Source: Locusta migratoria
Lineage: Eukaryota; Arthropoda; Insecta; Orthoptera; Acrididae
Reading direction: 5' to 3'
Assembly (NCBI GenBank): GCA_026315105.1
Contig: CM048744.1
Location: forward strand, 25,213,759-25,277,758
DNA length: 64,000 nucleotides
Below, in pieces: positions 22,656 to 34,500 of this stretch; the stretch's first letter is position 1; each line of letters opens with the position of its first letter. The notes beneath the pieces were generated by a model, which was given only the letters and a program-made list of their open reading frames with translations, did no database searches and was not told where the DNA came from. The position numbers and the translations under genes are program-made.

Positions 22656-23400
22656 GGCCATTCGACGCAACTCTATAAAATTCTCGAGGAAATCTACTTT
22701 GTAGTTTTGCAAGTACACTTAAGTACCAATAATTAAAAACGTTGCAGCATCTGTCGGTGTAGCATTGGTGTTAGCGTTCTGGCCTCACGACCATAGAGTC
22801 TGTGGTTCGAATCCCGCTGTAGCAGATACTTTTTACGTTGTTTTCGGATTGAGATATATAAAACACTTTATGATCTGTAATTCCACGTGTTGCGTCAGTC
22901 TATATTTCTGTGTGTATGCAGACGAGCTGAACCCTTTGTTGTCACCTAAAACAATGGTTGAGTAGGTTAGCTGCTTGGAAAACCATTAGTAGTTATGCAG
23001 ATGACTTTCAAGGAACAGCATCGGTACTATCAAAGACAGCTGTCGTCAACTAATAGTGCAGCCAATACTGTAAAATCGGAAGTTATGTGTTTTTATTAAA
23101 CGCATCATTATTATCAACCTCTTATCAAATATAGAATATTCCGATTAATCAAAAATGTGTGCATTACTTGTAAAAATTGCCATTAGATATTAAAACTGTG
23201 TAAGTATTCGACCACAAAAAATGAATAGATAAATCCACCGTCGGGATTTGAACAAGCGACCCCATGGTTGCAAGGCTGGTAACCTGAGCTATCCAGACAG
23301 ACACTGCCGCTGCTTTAATTATTGGTACTTACGTGTACTTGCGAAACTTCAAAGTCGATTTCCTCGAGGATATTTTAGAGTTGCTTCGAATAGCTTTGGC
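22656..23400. repeat. Two tRNA-like repeats in inverted orientation sharing about 80-bp outer arms
   Basis: The left arm (about 22662-22738: ttcgacgcaactctataaaa ... gtaccaataattaaaa) is the reverse complement, with some mismatches, of 23315-23393. Just inside each arm is a tRNA-like sequence facing inward. Left (plus): cggtgtagcattggtg, with B box gtggttcgaatcccgc (22747-22828). Right (minus): ctggatagctcagg, with B box gttcaaatcccg (23238-23310). The two tRNA-like cores differ, so this is either a pair of related SINEs head to head or a foldback element. Confidence 0.6.
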
Positions 23401-23742
23401 TGATTGTAATTTTACTTCTGAACTTCATATATAGTAAATATAAAACAATTCTAAAATCTGATAAGCATGTTGTCTCCTTGAAAGTAATTATTCTAAACAA
23501 CTACAATGAAACCTGATGTATAAAGTTTTCCACGATGTAATTAAGTGAAAAAATGAAACTTACTGTTCCTGTACATACTTTTACATACACTATAATATCA
23601 GTACGTCAAGATCTAATTTTACGAATAATGACAGTGACATTAAACGTTAATTAAAAAAGATTAAATAAAAAAAAATGAAAAATTCACATATTAGCATTTC
23701 TCTTCATAGTATACAATAAGATTGTTCCCAGTGATAAGTAAA

Positions 23743-24315
23743 TTAACCCTCTCATGCGTCGCGTCCTCAAATCAAGACACTTAAATTTGGTCTCATTTCT
23801 GTCATCTTTTTCATCTGAGGTGACCGAAACAGCACACGTACCTCATATGAGGACTGATAATGAATGCTAGAATGTATCTTAGACGGCAGTGTTAGCCGTT
23901 GGGTGAACAAAGAAATGGAAAGTAGGGACTTCAGGAAAGAATATAGGCAGGCCTTCAGATGAAAGCACATTGTTGTGTGTATGTCGAAGAAAAAAAAAAG
24001 CCTGTCATTCGGTACCCAACGGATTACGCTTCCGTGGGGTATAACACTGTCCAGCCAAGTCAGGAGATTTCACTGCCAACAGGTGTCGTGGTCGGGGCTA
24101 CCGAAAGTAAACACGTTACGTTTGAGAAAAGCGTAAACTTGCTGTGTGCCCAGACTGCCTGAAACAATTCCATTGTACGAAAAATACAATATAGTGTACA
24201 CTTTTCATGCATTCTTTGATGTTATTAATATATGTTCCACGTGAAATGTAGCACTTTTCGTACTCCCTGTCCTCATTTGAGGAGATCTCCCTGTTGGCTT
24301 ATGAAACTACTGTTT
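23743..24315 (+). mobile_element. piggyBac-like DNA transposon remnant
   Basis: The left end is TTAA (23743-23746) followed by ccctctcatgcgtcgcgtcc. This matches the piggyBac rule of TTAA target plus a CCCT-type terminal repeat. Next comes a palindromic gtcctcaaatcaagac, and near the right end (24269-24284) a gtcctcatttgaggag palindrome as a subterminal repeat. No right-hand TTAA is preserved, so the right boundary is approximate. Confidence 0.6.
23944..24175 (+). pseudogene. piggyBac transposase C-terminal cysteine-rich tail, degenerate
   Basis: Near 24138-24175 one frame reads VCPDCLKQFHCTKNT, the C-C-H-C pattern of the piggyBac C-terminal cysteine-rich domain. Upstream, near 23970, a cysteine followed by a lysine run (CMSKKKK) fits the first half of that domain in another frame. 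The catalytic core is absent, so the element is internally deleted or heavily decayed. Confidence 0.55.
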
Positions 24316-25739
24316 TTAGATAAATTCTGATGAATTCTGCACATGATAGGTTATAAGTCAGCAAATAATGTATCAGAAATTTTGTTCATCGTCGGGTTGA
24401 TAATTCGTGCATGCAGTGCTTTCGTTGGAGCGGTACTGGACGGTATGGCGTACTGCCTAAAATTCAAACTCCCTGTTAGCATACCGGCTGAAACTATTCC
24501 TTAAATCTGTAAAAAATAGACCAACTGTAAATTGTCGAATGGATTTCGGAAAGAAAAATTGGATAGTTTTAGGTTCGTTCAAGTTGCGATCATAACCTTT
24601 GAAGCGTTCAAATTGCACTTTCGCACAATTACAATGGAATCTGACTAGCAGTCAAATTTTGGAATTAGTCAATTGAGAGTTCCGACCCGTCTGAACCGAG
24701 ACAGAGAAAATGCTTCTTGCCGACTCCAAAGCGTTTAAGAACTTTGCTCCAAAGAGCAACATTTTGACTTAATTTCCAATTTCCATTAATCAGATCATGA
24801 AACACTACAAAAGTTACGTATGTTTTCATGCTTAGCACGACACGTTTTGAGAACCACTCACTGTCCTGATAAATTATTTACCATAAATATTATTTTTAGT
24901 TAATTCTTTTCGAACTGTAGTCAGTTTATGATTAGGAAACAGTGTGTCGTAACACTAGTAGGAACTAAAATAGAACCGAATTTTAATCAGTTTGACCAAT
25001 GCTTCTTCAACCGGCTGGATGTGTACATGTTCAACTGTTGGTAACGCTGCCAGTTTTGCTTCTTCCGTCGGTAAACGCCTGGTTCCGTATTTAAAAGTTC
25101 CACGCAGTTCTATTGTCCGAAGTTTGTAACGGTTTTCGTATGATATAAGTCTGCTTTTAATTCACGGCACACACTCTTACTACCTTCTCGAACGCCACTC
25201 CTGATTAGTTACTATAATTTGTCGTTGTCCAAACGTGATGGGTGGTATCCTCATCTACTCTAACCTCTGGAATACATTTAAATAGTGTTTCAAATCTGTA
25301 AATTATAGCTACTTTTGTTAGTGTATTCACATGCCAAAATCTTAACTTTCTTGATTTTCAAACAATGGCCATTTCACTCATTTAATGTGGAATGAGCAGA
25401 GTACCGCCTAAAATTTTTTTCCAGCCGAGCAGATAGCAATTCGCTACAGATACAGCAGAAGGCGTTAGACAGAGGCCGGGCGGTTGTGGAGTACCGCACA
25501 CTGCGCTAGTGAACAAGTGAAATCGATGACAGAAATACTGACTCCGAATTCCAGGAAGTAAACAAAATTACGTACCGTGTGCGTCTTGGTACTGTAATGG
25601 AATCTAGATGAGAAACAGAGGACGCGAAGAAAGTCTTCCTCGGCAAATGAAATGCCTCGAATGGAGTCCGGGAGTGTTAGCACAGTGCATTACTCTAACA
25701 AGGGGCTTTTGTTTTAAATGCTGAAATTCTCGCAGCAGC
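24316..25739. other. No recognised feature
   Basis: AT-rich to mixed sequence with no motif, repeat partner or substantial open frame that I could identify. Confidence 0.4.
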
Positions 25740-25919
25740 AGTCGCGGTGGAGATTTTAATTGCGTGGGCCATTTTAGTCGGCGCGGCAGAGCCGAGATTA
25801 GCCCCGCCGCGCGCCCGGTTCACATTACAAAGCAATCTCGCGGCTGAAACACTGTGCGTCCGCTCATATGTCAGCCGGCGACCGGCGCGATCCCCCCCCC
25901 CCCCACCTCTCTCCCCCCT

Positions 25920-25977
<58 letters not shown>

Positions 25978-26310
25978 CACCTCTGTCGCCCCCACATTGT
26001 CCCATCCTGTCGGCCCGTATGTACACGGGTCAACATGCGCGCGAGGCGAGATTGGTTGTCCGATCATCCCGACCGACCATTCGCTCAGCCTCTGTCGACG
26101 AACCGGCACTCGTTGTCGGGCCCGGTCATTATCGTAAGGCTTTAGGCGGGCCTTTGGGGGGATTACCGGCAGACGTTTCGTGCTGTTGCTGTTATGACGC
26201 GGGCGTCAGGGCAAATGCGGCGCTCGCCTTTGATCCCGGCGGACACAAACGCGTTCGGCTCTTTGCGTCGGCCGTCACCGATACACCGAAGCCCGCCCCA
26301 CCCCGCTTCA
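25740..26310. promoter_or_regulatory. CpG-rich segment, possible unmethylated or regulatory DNA
   Basis: Dense CpG (for example ggcgcggcag, ccgccgcgcgcccgg, cggcgaccggcgcgatcc) stands out against AT-rich flanks. It is split by a C run (25892-25905) and a (CT)n tract. Open frames on both strands here are low-complexity products of the composition. I see no clear core promoter or coding exon, so a regulatory role is only a possibility. Confidence 0.35.
25924..25974. repeat. (CT)n microsatellite
   Basis: About 25 CT units without interruption, preceded by a pyrimidine-rich leader (cccccctctctact). (CT/GA)n tracts can bind GAGA-type factors in insects. No such role is shown here. Confidence 0.95.
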
Positions 26311-26687
26311 TTTAATATTCATGGAATGTAGGATCCACGGCAATTGGAACGGGATGACGTTAATGAGTTCGCAGAGAATCTGTTTACAAATCGGACGCAA
26401 TGCAGCTGTGTTTAGCATTCAACCGGGACTACGGTTGCGAGACAAGTCATGTAGTCAATGAATTAGTGAAGGGGGCAAGATTTGAGCCTGTGATCCGTAA
26501 TATTGTCCAGTGGCAGGAGGCGTTTACTAGCGTTTTGCCACAGTCTAACATGTACAGTCACAACACTTCTTCTGGTTTTTGTTGTACGCAACGACAGCAG
26601 CGCATTGAGTGGCTGAGAATGTACATTTTTTAATAAGATATCGGATGAGTGTGAATACTGTCGTTTAAATTGACATATACCAGATAT
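26311..26687. other. No recognised feature
   Basis: A 77-codon open frame (26400-26633, plus) has no recognisable motif and is not supported by context. Confidence 0.35.
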
Positions 26688-27182
26688 TTTAAGAAGAAGC
26701 CGAATTTGTTGACATCCAATATCAGTTTAAATGTCAGGAAGTCCTTTCTATAACCATTTGTGTGGAGTGTAGCATTGTATGGAAACGTGGACGATAAGGA
26801 GTTCAGTCAAAAATATGATAAATGCTTTCAAAATGTGGTTCTACAGACGAATGATGAAGATTAGATGGGCAGATCACGTGAGTAATGAGGAGGTGCTTAA
26901 CCGGATTGGGAGAAAAGGAGTTTCTGGCATATCCTGACTAAGAGAAGGGATAGATTTGTGGGACACATTCTCAGACATCAAGGAATCGTCAACTTAGCAT
27001 TAGAGGGAAGTGTGTGGGGTAAAAATCGTAGAGAAAGGCCGAGGGACGAATACAGTAATCAGATTCAAAATGATGTAGGTTGCCGAAGTTATTCTCAGAT
27101 GAAGAAACTGGCAGAGGACAGTGTAGCTCGGAGAGCTGCATCAAACCAGTCTGTGGACTGAAGACCACAGCAACAACAACAT
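26688..27182 (+). mobile_element. RTE-like element, 3' end only
   Basis: 5'-truncated copy that starts inside the C-terminal domain (gaatttgttgacatccaa) and ends with gaagaccacagcaacaacaaca, the family's characteristic 3' end and CAA-rich tail. Coding traces: MKIRWADHVSNEEVLNRIG, GHILRHQGIVNLALEGS, KNRRERPRDEYSNQIQND, ASNQSVD then stop at 27159-27161. One frameshift near 26925. This copy defines the true 3' end of the family in the window. Confidence 0.88.
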
Positions 27183-27740
27183 ACCTTTTACAACGGGGAA
27201 GTTATGTAGTGGCATAGAAATAGGTAATAACTAGAAAATAATTGCACGTTTGTCTTTATAAGGTTTCCTAAGAACCATTGGAGGGTATGAAATGGTACTT
27301 TCCAGGACAGTTTATTTAAGATTATCTTAAAGTCTACACTTTTTAAACAACAATTTCAGTTTTTATTAAGAGCAAAAATTGCTAAGAAACAACAGAAGAC
27401 CCAACCATCTATAAGAAGACGTCGGTTTTCTACTCAGAAACGTCAGGATTTTTTTACTACAATTCCACAGAAATCACTAAGCAATGAACATAAGAAACTT
27501 ATATGGGATGCATTACCTACATTATTAAATGTAGCAGATCAGCCACTACAGCTGTAGATGAAAACAAATTCTCACAAACGTGACAATAAAACATCGAGAG
27601 CAAAAACACAGTTTCTCAACAAAGCAGACACCAATTGTTACTACATCTGAACCACAAATGGCAAAATTATTGGAATAAATAGACTCCATATAGAATTTAT
27701 AAACGTAAGATAAACTTACTATCATATAGATAGTAATCTC
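27183..27740 (+). other. Unassigned; contains a coding-like trace
   Basis: A stop-free stretch of about 70 codons ends at TAG 27555-27557. It is rich in K, R and Q (RAKIAKKQQKTQPSIRRRRF, then KSLSNEHKKLIWDALPTLL). I do not recognise the protein and cannot tell whether it is an ORF1-type fragment or chance. Confidence 0.3.
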
Positions 27741-29860
27741 CTAGATAGTGATCTCCTAGCAACAAATAATCCTGAGCTAGTAAAGAGCATCGAAACAGAT
27801 ACAGGGATTAGCGAACATAGAGTTGTAGTAGCGAGTCTGAATGTCGAAATGTCCAAATGCACCAAAAATAAACGAAAAATATATCTCTTCAATAAAGCAG
27901 ATAAAAATTCGCTTCACGCTTTCCTGAGTGATGGTCTCCAGTCTTTCAAAACTAAAAACGCGAGAGTAGATAAGTTGTGGCTTACTTTCAAAGACATAAT
28001 GTCAGCAGCAATCGAGAGATTTATACCAAATAAATTAATAAAAGAGGAGGCTGACCCCCCGTGGTACACAAAACAGGTCAGATCACTGTCGCAAAAACAA
28101 AGAAAAACGCATGTAAAATTTAAAAAGACCCAGAATCCACAAGACTGGCAATCTTTTACTGAAACTCGGAACCTAGCGCGGACTTCAATGCAAGAACCCT
28201 ATAGTAGTTACCAAAACGAAATCCCGTCCCGTAATCTTGCAGAAAATCCGAATAAATTCTGGTCATATGTGAAGTACACTAGCGGCAAAACACAAACAAT
28301 ACCTTCACTACGCGATAGCAATGGTAATACTGCCGATGACAGTACTGCTAAGGCAGAATTACTAAACACAGATTTACGAAATTCGTTCACCAAAGAAGAC
28401 GAAGTGAACACTCCAGTATTCAATTCAAGAACAGCTGCCAGCATGCGAAACTTAGAAGTAGATGTTCCTGGAGTAGTAAAACAACTTAAGTCACTGAACA
28501 AAAACAAATCTTCCGGGCCAGATTGTATACCAACTAGATTCCTCTCAGAGTATGCTGATGCAATAGCTCCGTACTTAGCTATCATTTACAATCGATCACT
28601 CAGAGAAAGATACGTACCCAAAGACTGGAAAGTTGCCCAAGTTACTCCAATATTCAAGAAAGGTAATAGCAGTGATCCCCAAAATTACAGGCCTATCTCA
28701 TTGACGTCGATTTGCAGTAGGATTTTGGAACATATACTTTGTTCGAATATTATGAACTACCTCGAAGAGAACGACCTATTAACCAGTAGTCAACACGGAT
28801 TCAGAAAGAATCACTCTTTCGAAACACAACGTGTCCTTTATTCACATGAAGTGTTAAGTGCCATCGACAAGGGATCTCAAATCGATTCCATATTTCTGGA
28901 TTTCAGGAAGGCTTTTGACAGTGTACCCCACAAGCGGCTTCTTATGTAATTGCGTGCTTATAGAATATCTCCCCAATTGTGCGGTTGGATTCACGATTTC
29001 CTATCAGAAAGAACACAGTTCGTTGTAATTGACGGTAAGTCATCGAGTAAAACAGAAGTGATATCTGGTGTTCCACAGGGAAACGTTATAGGTCCCCTAC
29101 TCTTCCTCGTGTTTATAAATTGGCAATTGACACTAAATAAAGAAAAGTGTGAAGTAATACACATGACCACTAAAAGAAATCCGCTGAACTTCAATTACGC
29201 GATAAATCAGTCAAACCTTAAGGTCGTAGATTCTACCAAATACCTAGGAGTTACTATTACGAACAACTTTTACTGGTGAGAACACATAGAATACATTGTG
29301 GGGTAGGCGAAGCAAAGGTTACGTTTCATCGGCAGAACGCTTCGAAGATGCACCAGCTCCACCAAAGAGACTGGCTACATCACACTTGTGCGTCCTCTCC
29401 TGGAGTACTGTTGCCCCTTGTGGGACCCTCACCAGGTGGGACTGACGGAAGATATTGAGAAGATTCAGAGTAGGGTAGTTCGTTTTGTTTGATCAGGTTA
29501 CGGGGTGGGGGTGGGGGGGGGGGAAGCGTAACGGAAATGTTGCACGAATTGGGATGGAAATCATTTAAAGAAAGACGTTATTCATTGCGGCGTGATCTGT
29601 TTGCGAAGTTTCAATCACCGACTTTTAGTTTTGAATGTGAAAATATTTTGATAGCACTTACCTACTTAGGGAGACATGACCATCCTAATAAAATAAAAGA
29701 AATCAGATCGAAAACGGAACGATTTAGGTGTTCTTTCTTCCCGCGCACTATTAGAGAATGGAACGGTAGAGAAAAGTTATGAAAGTGGTTAATAAACCCT
29801 CTGCCAGGCACTTGAATGTGATTTGCATAGTATCTATGTAGATGTAGATGTAGATATTGA
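27741..29860 (+). mobile_element. CR1-like non-LTR retrotransposon, copy 1
   Basis: 5'-truncated copy that begins within the region just after the endonuclease (ctcctagcaacaaataatcc, matching 55952) and ends with the tail ctatgtagatgtagatgtagat at about 29833-29855. It is close to the copy at 53940-58150 over its whole length. A 135-bp in-frame deletion removed the reverse transcriptase motif C. Confidence 0.9.
27849..29279 (+). pseudogene. CR1 reverse transcriptase, catalytic motif deleted
   Basis: One frame is open from 27849 to 28946 (366 codons), then a single TAA at 28947-28949 (AAA in copy 2), then open to TGA at 29277-29279. Domains in order: linker (NKADKNSLHAFL), SSGPDCIPTRFLSEYADA, VPKDWKVAQVTPIFKKG, NYRPISLTSICSRILEH, QHGFRKNHS, SIFLDFRKAFDSVPHKRLL (motif A) and VPQGNVIGPLLFLVFIN (motif B). 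The frame then jumps directly to WQLTLNKEKCEVIHMT. The 45 codons between them in copy 2 (57316-57450), including LRLFADDVVVY, are missing. The protein cannot be catalytic. Confidence 0.9.
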
Positions 29861-30797
29861 TAGAAACAGTTCACAACAAAAATTAATGTTTCTTGTTTGT
29901 TTATCTTCTCTCACTTTCGGCGCAATAGGCTACAAAATATACACATATTGGTAAGTATTTCTTCATAAATAAGTTGTATATATTACTGAATCAGAGAAAT
30001 TTGTCTGTTTTCATATTTATTTGACGATTATTTATGTCTCTAGATATTTTGCTAATATTTGGAACCCAAAAACTATTTGGTTCATTACGTAGAAAAGTAA
30101 TTACAAACAAAAATTTCTCTTACAGCACTTGCCCACCGGTAGGAGCGCTAGTGGCGTCGCAACCGTCAGTTGGTAACAACTTTCACAGCAGTGAGTGTCG
30201 CGACCAACGAGCTTAAGTTTCATAGAGTGCCGATAAGTTCGCCTCGTTTGAGAAAATTAAACTGCCGTCCGCCATGTTATGTGGGGTATCCGCTGACAGC
30301 TAGTTTCTCACACCCACTCGAGAATTTTACCTGTTTACAGTTCCACGTTTTGCATAAAGACTGACTATTGTATATGAATGTGATCAATGTGATATGCGAT
30401 AATGAAATTTCACCAACCTGTCAGTATTACAGTTCCAGTTCGAAGTATAACAACCAGCCGAGGCTTACAATAAAAACGAAAGTACCGCAGTAAAAATATT
30501 TGCGTTGTTTATAATGCAAATACGTGTTCTAAATGAGTTGCGAAACATACAGTGAAGAGTAATTGTTATGACGAACTATCTTGACCATGTATTTGATTTT
30601 GCTGTTAACGTGTTGTACCAACTGCCTTCATAGAGTCTAATATAAACCTAGTAAGTTTACATAATTGTAAAATTGCTATTAAAGGGTTTGTTTGTAAACT
30701 TTGGTGGACGAAACTAAAGTACAAAGAAGAAAGTCACAACAAAATGCTGCAGTTAAAAATGCGCCTAGGTCATCTGCCCCAACAGCATTCCACTTCG
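29861..30797. other. No recognised feature
   Basis: No open frame with a known motif and no repeat partner seen. The last bases (30781-30797) are the target-site duplication of the next SINE. Confidence 0.4.
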
Positions 30798-30980
30798 CCG
30801 GCCGCGGTGGCCGAGGGTACTGAGGCGCTCCAGTCACGATCTGCACGGCCACTACGGTCGGGGGTTCGAATCCCCCCTCGGGCATTGGTTATTTGTGCCG
30901 TCATTAGTCTTAGTTAGTTCATAAGTAATTTGTAAGTTTAGGGACTGATGACCCCGTAGTTAAGTCTCATAAGCTATACA
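30798..30980 (+). mobile_element. SINE-A with a perfect 17-bp duplication
   Basis: Head gccgcggtggccgagggtac, B box gggttcgaatccccc, body to aagctatacaaac. Flanks aacagcattccacttcg at 30781-30797 and 30981-30997 are identical, so the copy is fairly young. Confidence 0.95.
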
Positions 30981-31049
30981 AACAGCATTCCACTTCGAAA
31001 TAGTGTCGTTAATAAGTTTCCTTGTTGCCATGGTGAAACAAGTAAACTT

Positions 31050-31310
31050 TGAAACTTCCTGGCAGATTAAAACTGTGTGCCGGAAACGGGATTAGAATCT
31101 GGGACCTTTGCCTTTCGCGGGCAAGCGCTCTATCGACTCTACACGACCCACGATGCCGCCCCACAACTTTACTTCCGCCAGTACATCGCCACCTACTTTC
31201 CAAACTTCACACAAACTCTCCTGTGAACCTTGCAAGACTAGCACTCCTGGAAGAAAAGATACGTTGGAGGCATGGCTTAGCTACAGCCTAAGGCGTTTCC
31301 AGTTTCATTC
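31050..31310 (-). repeat. SINE-B (tRNA-like 300-bp repeat), antisense copy
   Basis: Plus strand reads ttcctggcagattaaaactg, the antisense B box ggattagaatctgg, then cgcgggcaagcgctctat. It continues through cctactttccaaacttcaca and aggcatggcttagctac to gtttcattctggaaac. It is the reverse complement of the tandem units at 46201-46688. The tRNA-like part is moderately decayed. Confidence 0.85.
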
Positions 31311-31522
31311 TGGAAACATAATTGTTTTAAAGAACACAGACGTATACAAGTGAAAAAATTCTGCCTGTCACAACTGCTGTCATACTTTGCATGGGTTACA
31401 TGGAAACCATGCTATATCAAGTATTATCAACAACAAATGAAAATATTTAAAAGAAGGTGTGGACACTCAATGTGTGGTTTCAGCAACTACACAAGCGACA
31501 AAAGAAGAAATATCTATAGTAA

Positions 31523-31576
<54 letters not shown>

Positions 31577-32789
31577 GAACATTTTTTTATGGTGTTTACT
31601 TGAAGGGAATTGCAGGATAGGGCATCTGAAGCTTCACTATTAGGGCAACTAAGTGATATTACTCGGGAATTTTGTTTGTGTAGAGATAGACTGAGGTCAA
31701 ACAAGGCAAAACATTTGGTATTCTTGCAGGAAGTACTTGTCATTTTATCACTTCGATTTCTGCATTTAAATGCTGAACACACTTTAGGCATATTCCAGGA
31801 GCAAAAATTGTACAGGCAATACACACTAAATACAACACTTCAAGTTCAGCAATAACATACGATAGACTGACTACTCTCAAGTGTACTGACCACCAAAAAT
31901 ATGGCGACCGTTTTAACACAGGTTGCCACAAAGAGCGTTGTAGCGCGTGTGTCAGCCACTCGCGATTGTGTATACTAGACTGTGCTGTTGCTTTGCACCT
32001 TCATAGGGTGAGAGATAGAGACTGTTTTCAAAGGAAGACTTCGTGCAAAGTCTCCAGGACATGTATCACAGAGCTGACAGTTGCACAGATATGGCAGGTG
32101 GCTATTTTCGAAGGTCGGTAGTTCACCAACAGGACTATTCACCGATATTTTGTAGTGAGAGGTTGTATATACGCCATCGGAAATTCAAAGACGGCTGTTT
32201 CCCGTGTATCTTTCCTTATAATAAATTTTGCACATCTTTATTGGCGTCAGGGTGAGCCTGGCATCGAAACACCACCCTTGCCGTCATTACTGAAGCATCA
32301 AGACAGAAAAATGACTTCAATTAATTTTCACACACGTCCACTGCATGTGTGGTCGTGTTCCATTTTGATTTATTCATTAACCTAAAGAGTTTCTGCACCA
32401 TTAATGTTATCTATCTATTATATTATTCTTTTTATTAACGATCAATGCCCCATGTTTATGTATGTTTGCCCCATATTTACAAAAGTTTCCACCCATGTGA
32501 TTGAACTTGTGTGCTCTTAATATTGACTGACTGCCGCGCAATGGCTTAAAGTCGCCGCGTCCCGCTCTAGGCCTCGTTTTGCTGTAGTTCAGAACGCATG
32601 GCTTCGTTTGTCGTCTACCCTAGCGTCTGCTGGCTGGCCAGAGACAAGCTTACTTGACGAGGTGGCCGTGTTCTTAGTGTCGTACCAATCTAAACTTGCA
32701 AGAAAGAGGCGACAGGAGACCTCTCTGGGAGCGGTTGAAGAGGGAATTGTCTTGGTCAGGTAACAAGGGTTGGTAATCACTAGTCTCTG
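31311..32789. repeat. Poly(A) tract of 49 bases (31527-31575) in otherwise unrecognised sequence
   Basis: The A run follows aagtt and is followed by cgaacatttttttatgg. Nothing immediately 5' of it is a retrotransposon end that I recognise, so its source is unclear. The rest of the interval holds no recognised feature. Confidence 0.6.
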
Positions 32790-34500
32790 AACACACTCTG
32801 CGTCGCTTTCAGCGCGCTCTACGGCCGGTGTATGGCGGGGGGAGGTGTTTCCGAGGCCTTAGAGCTTTAGTCTTCACTCTTCATTCTGGCTTCTATGACT
32901 GTGGAAGTAAGTGCTCCACCGAATCATGCTGAAGGGAACGCATGCTGGTAGGACGTTGATTTCTTCGTAATCAGGCAGTCTTGGTTTTTTAGTGATACTT
33001 ATTTTGAGTAATTCCTTCGCTATGAGAGGCGAAGTGTTTCTTAATTTACAGAATTCGAGTAAATTCAGTGTAAATTTACTATTTGCATTTTCAATCCAGT
33101 GATGATTGTGTCTCCGATTTTGCTCAAGTTAGAAAACGTTTGTGTGGCCTTCAGCCTACGTGTAAATTTAGTGTATTTGAATTTCCTTGCTGTATTTTAA
33201 CTAACGTTTTCACGATATGTCTGTATCTGTGAGCATACTAAATTCTTCTCAGATTTTCTGATTTGATTCCATCTTTCCTGTCTTGTATGACTGATTGCAC
33301 CACGTGCTTTCGTAACGGTCATTACTTCGGCCTTCAGCCACGCTTTTGTTAATACTATTTTCCTTCTACATGAATCCTTGTGTGTGCTTTACACGCTTAT
33401 GTTAAATTAAATTATGTTTCTGAATGGTATGAAATTGCGCGTGGTCCCACACGACATGGTACTTAAGAATAGTGAGCCACTGCCTCCCCACACATGAGTT
33501 CGCTTAGTGCAGAGTATATTTAAAAATTTTTGATCAATACACCCATCATCTCATCAACATGCTGCCGACGATTCATTTCGCCACTGCTTTCAAGTGTTCC
33601 CACCAAGTGATGTACCGCCTAGCATTATGCATGTGTCAGTGAATGAATGAATGTGCTCTCAGTTACCCATTGTGTGTTAGTAAATTTCCTCCCACGTTAC
33701 CTCCATATTCATAAAGGGCAGAAACGGTTTTAATATGGACAGTAATTATATAATTTAATTCACTTTTATACAAGGTGTGTGCTTCATTTGGTCTCCCCAC
33801 ATTTATTTGCTTGTTATTTTACTGGATTATGATTTTAAAGTATCAAACTTCTGCTTTATGATTTCATGCTCCCTGTTGCATGTTTAATTATTTATTGATT
33901 TATTTTTTAATGTTGATTTTGTGTTTGTTAAAAACGTTGGCTACTCCCTTAAGGAGTGAGCAGCTAGATAAATTTCTGTTGCGCATGTACTGTGGACACT
34001 CATAAAATAATTTAATGCATCAATGAATCAATGTTAAATGTCGTATTATGTCCTGATGTCCCCCACCGCCCTGTGTGCGTGAGATATTATTTGTTTTGAA
34101 TGGTTCTTTGGAATGTATGAGACCGATTATTCTTGCACTTTGAGCTATCTGCTACTCTGCGACCATACTCCAGCCTCACTGCATGGCGTAACTGAGAGCA
34201 TAACTGCCATGCCTATGGCCCTTGACCAGCTGGCACTAAGCGAGTTTCAGCGCCGTCTTCATTCTCACTCCTGAAACCGCTGAGGTAAGACGACCCTTGG
34301 ACTCGTGTCCTTGTCTCTGACACTTAGACCTTTGTGTGTGTGAACTTATTTTATTCTCCTGTGAATCGCGTGTGTTTAATTACGTATCACAGCAATGTGT
34401 CGAACTGCTTTAAAAATTAATTTTTTTGGTGATATTCTAGTCGGTTTTGGAAGAGTGAGTGAAAATCATTATGATGGTGCGTTGGGGCTTGTTTCAGATA
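32790..34500 (+). repeat. Diverged unnamed repeat, copy 1
   Basis: Non-coding. Landmarks shared with 39400-41340 in the same order: ttttcaatccagtgat (here about 33086) against ttttcagtccagtgat (39826); tttgtgtggcctt against tttgtgtggcctg; and ccttcagcc against ccttcagctt. Each copy also has a splice-donor-like g(g)aagtaag or gaggtaag near its start, and 34280 has another (gaggtaagacgaccc). Class unknown; it could be a non-autonomous LTR-type element. Confidence 0.4.

Noticed and set aside
22747..22828. Functional tRNA-Val(CAC) gene
   Set aside because: A cac triplet lies in a plausible loop, but D-arm and acceptor pairing are irregular and the unit is part of an inverted repeat pair.
25747..26315. 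Long overlapping open frames on both strands of the CpG/(CT)n region
   Set aside because: They arise from (CT)n and GC-rich composition. They overlap in several frames, contain serine-leucine or arginine-glutamate runs and have no motif.
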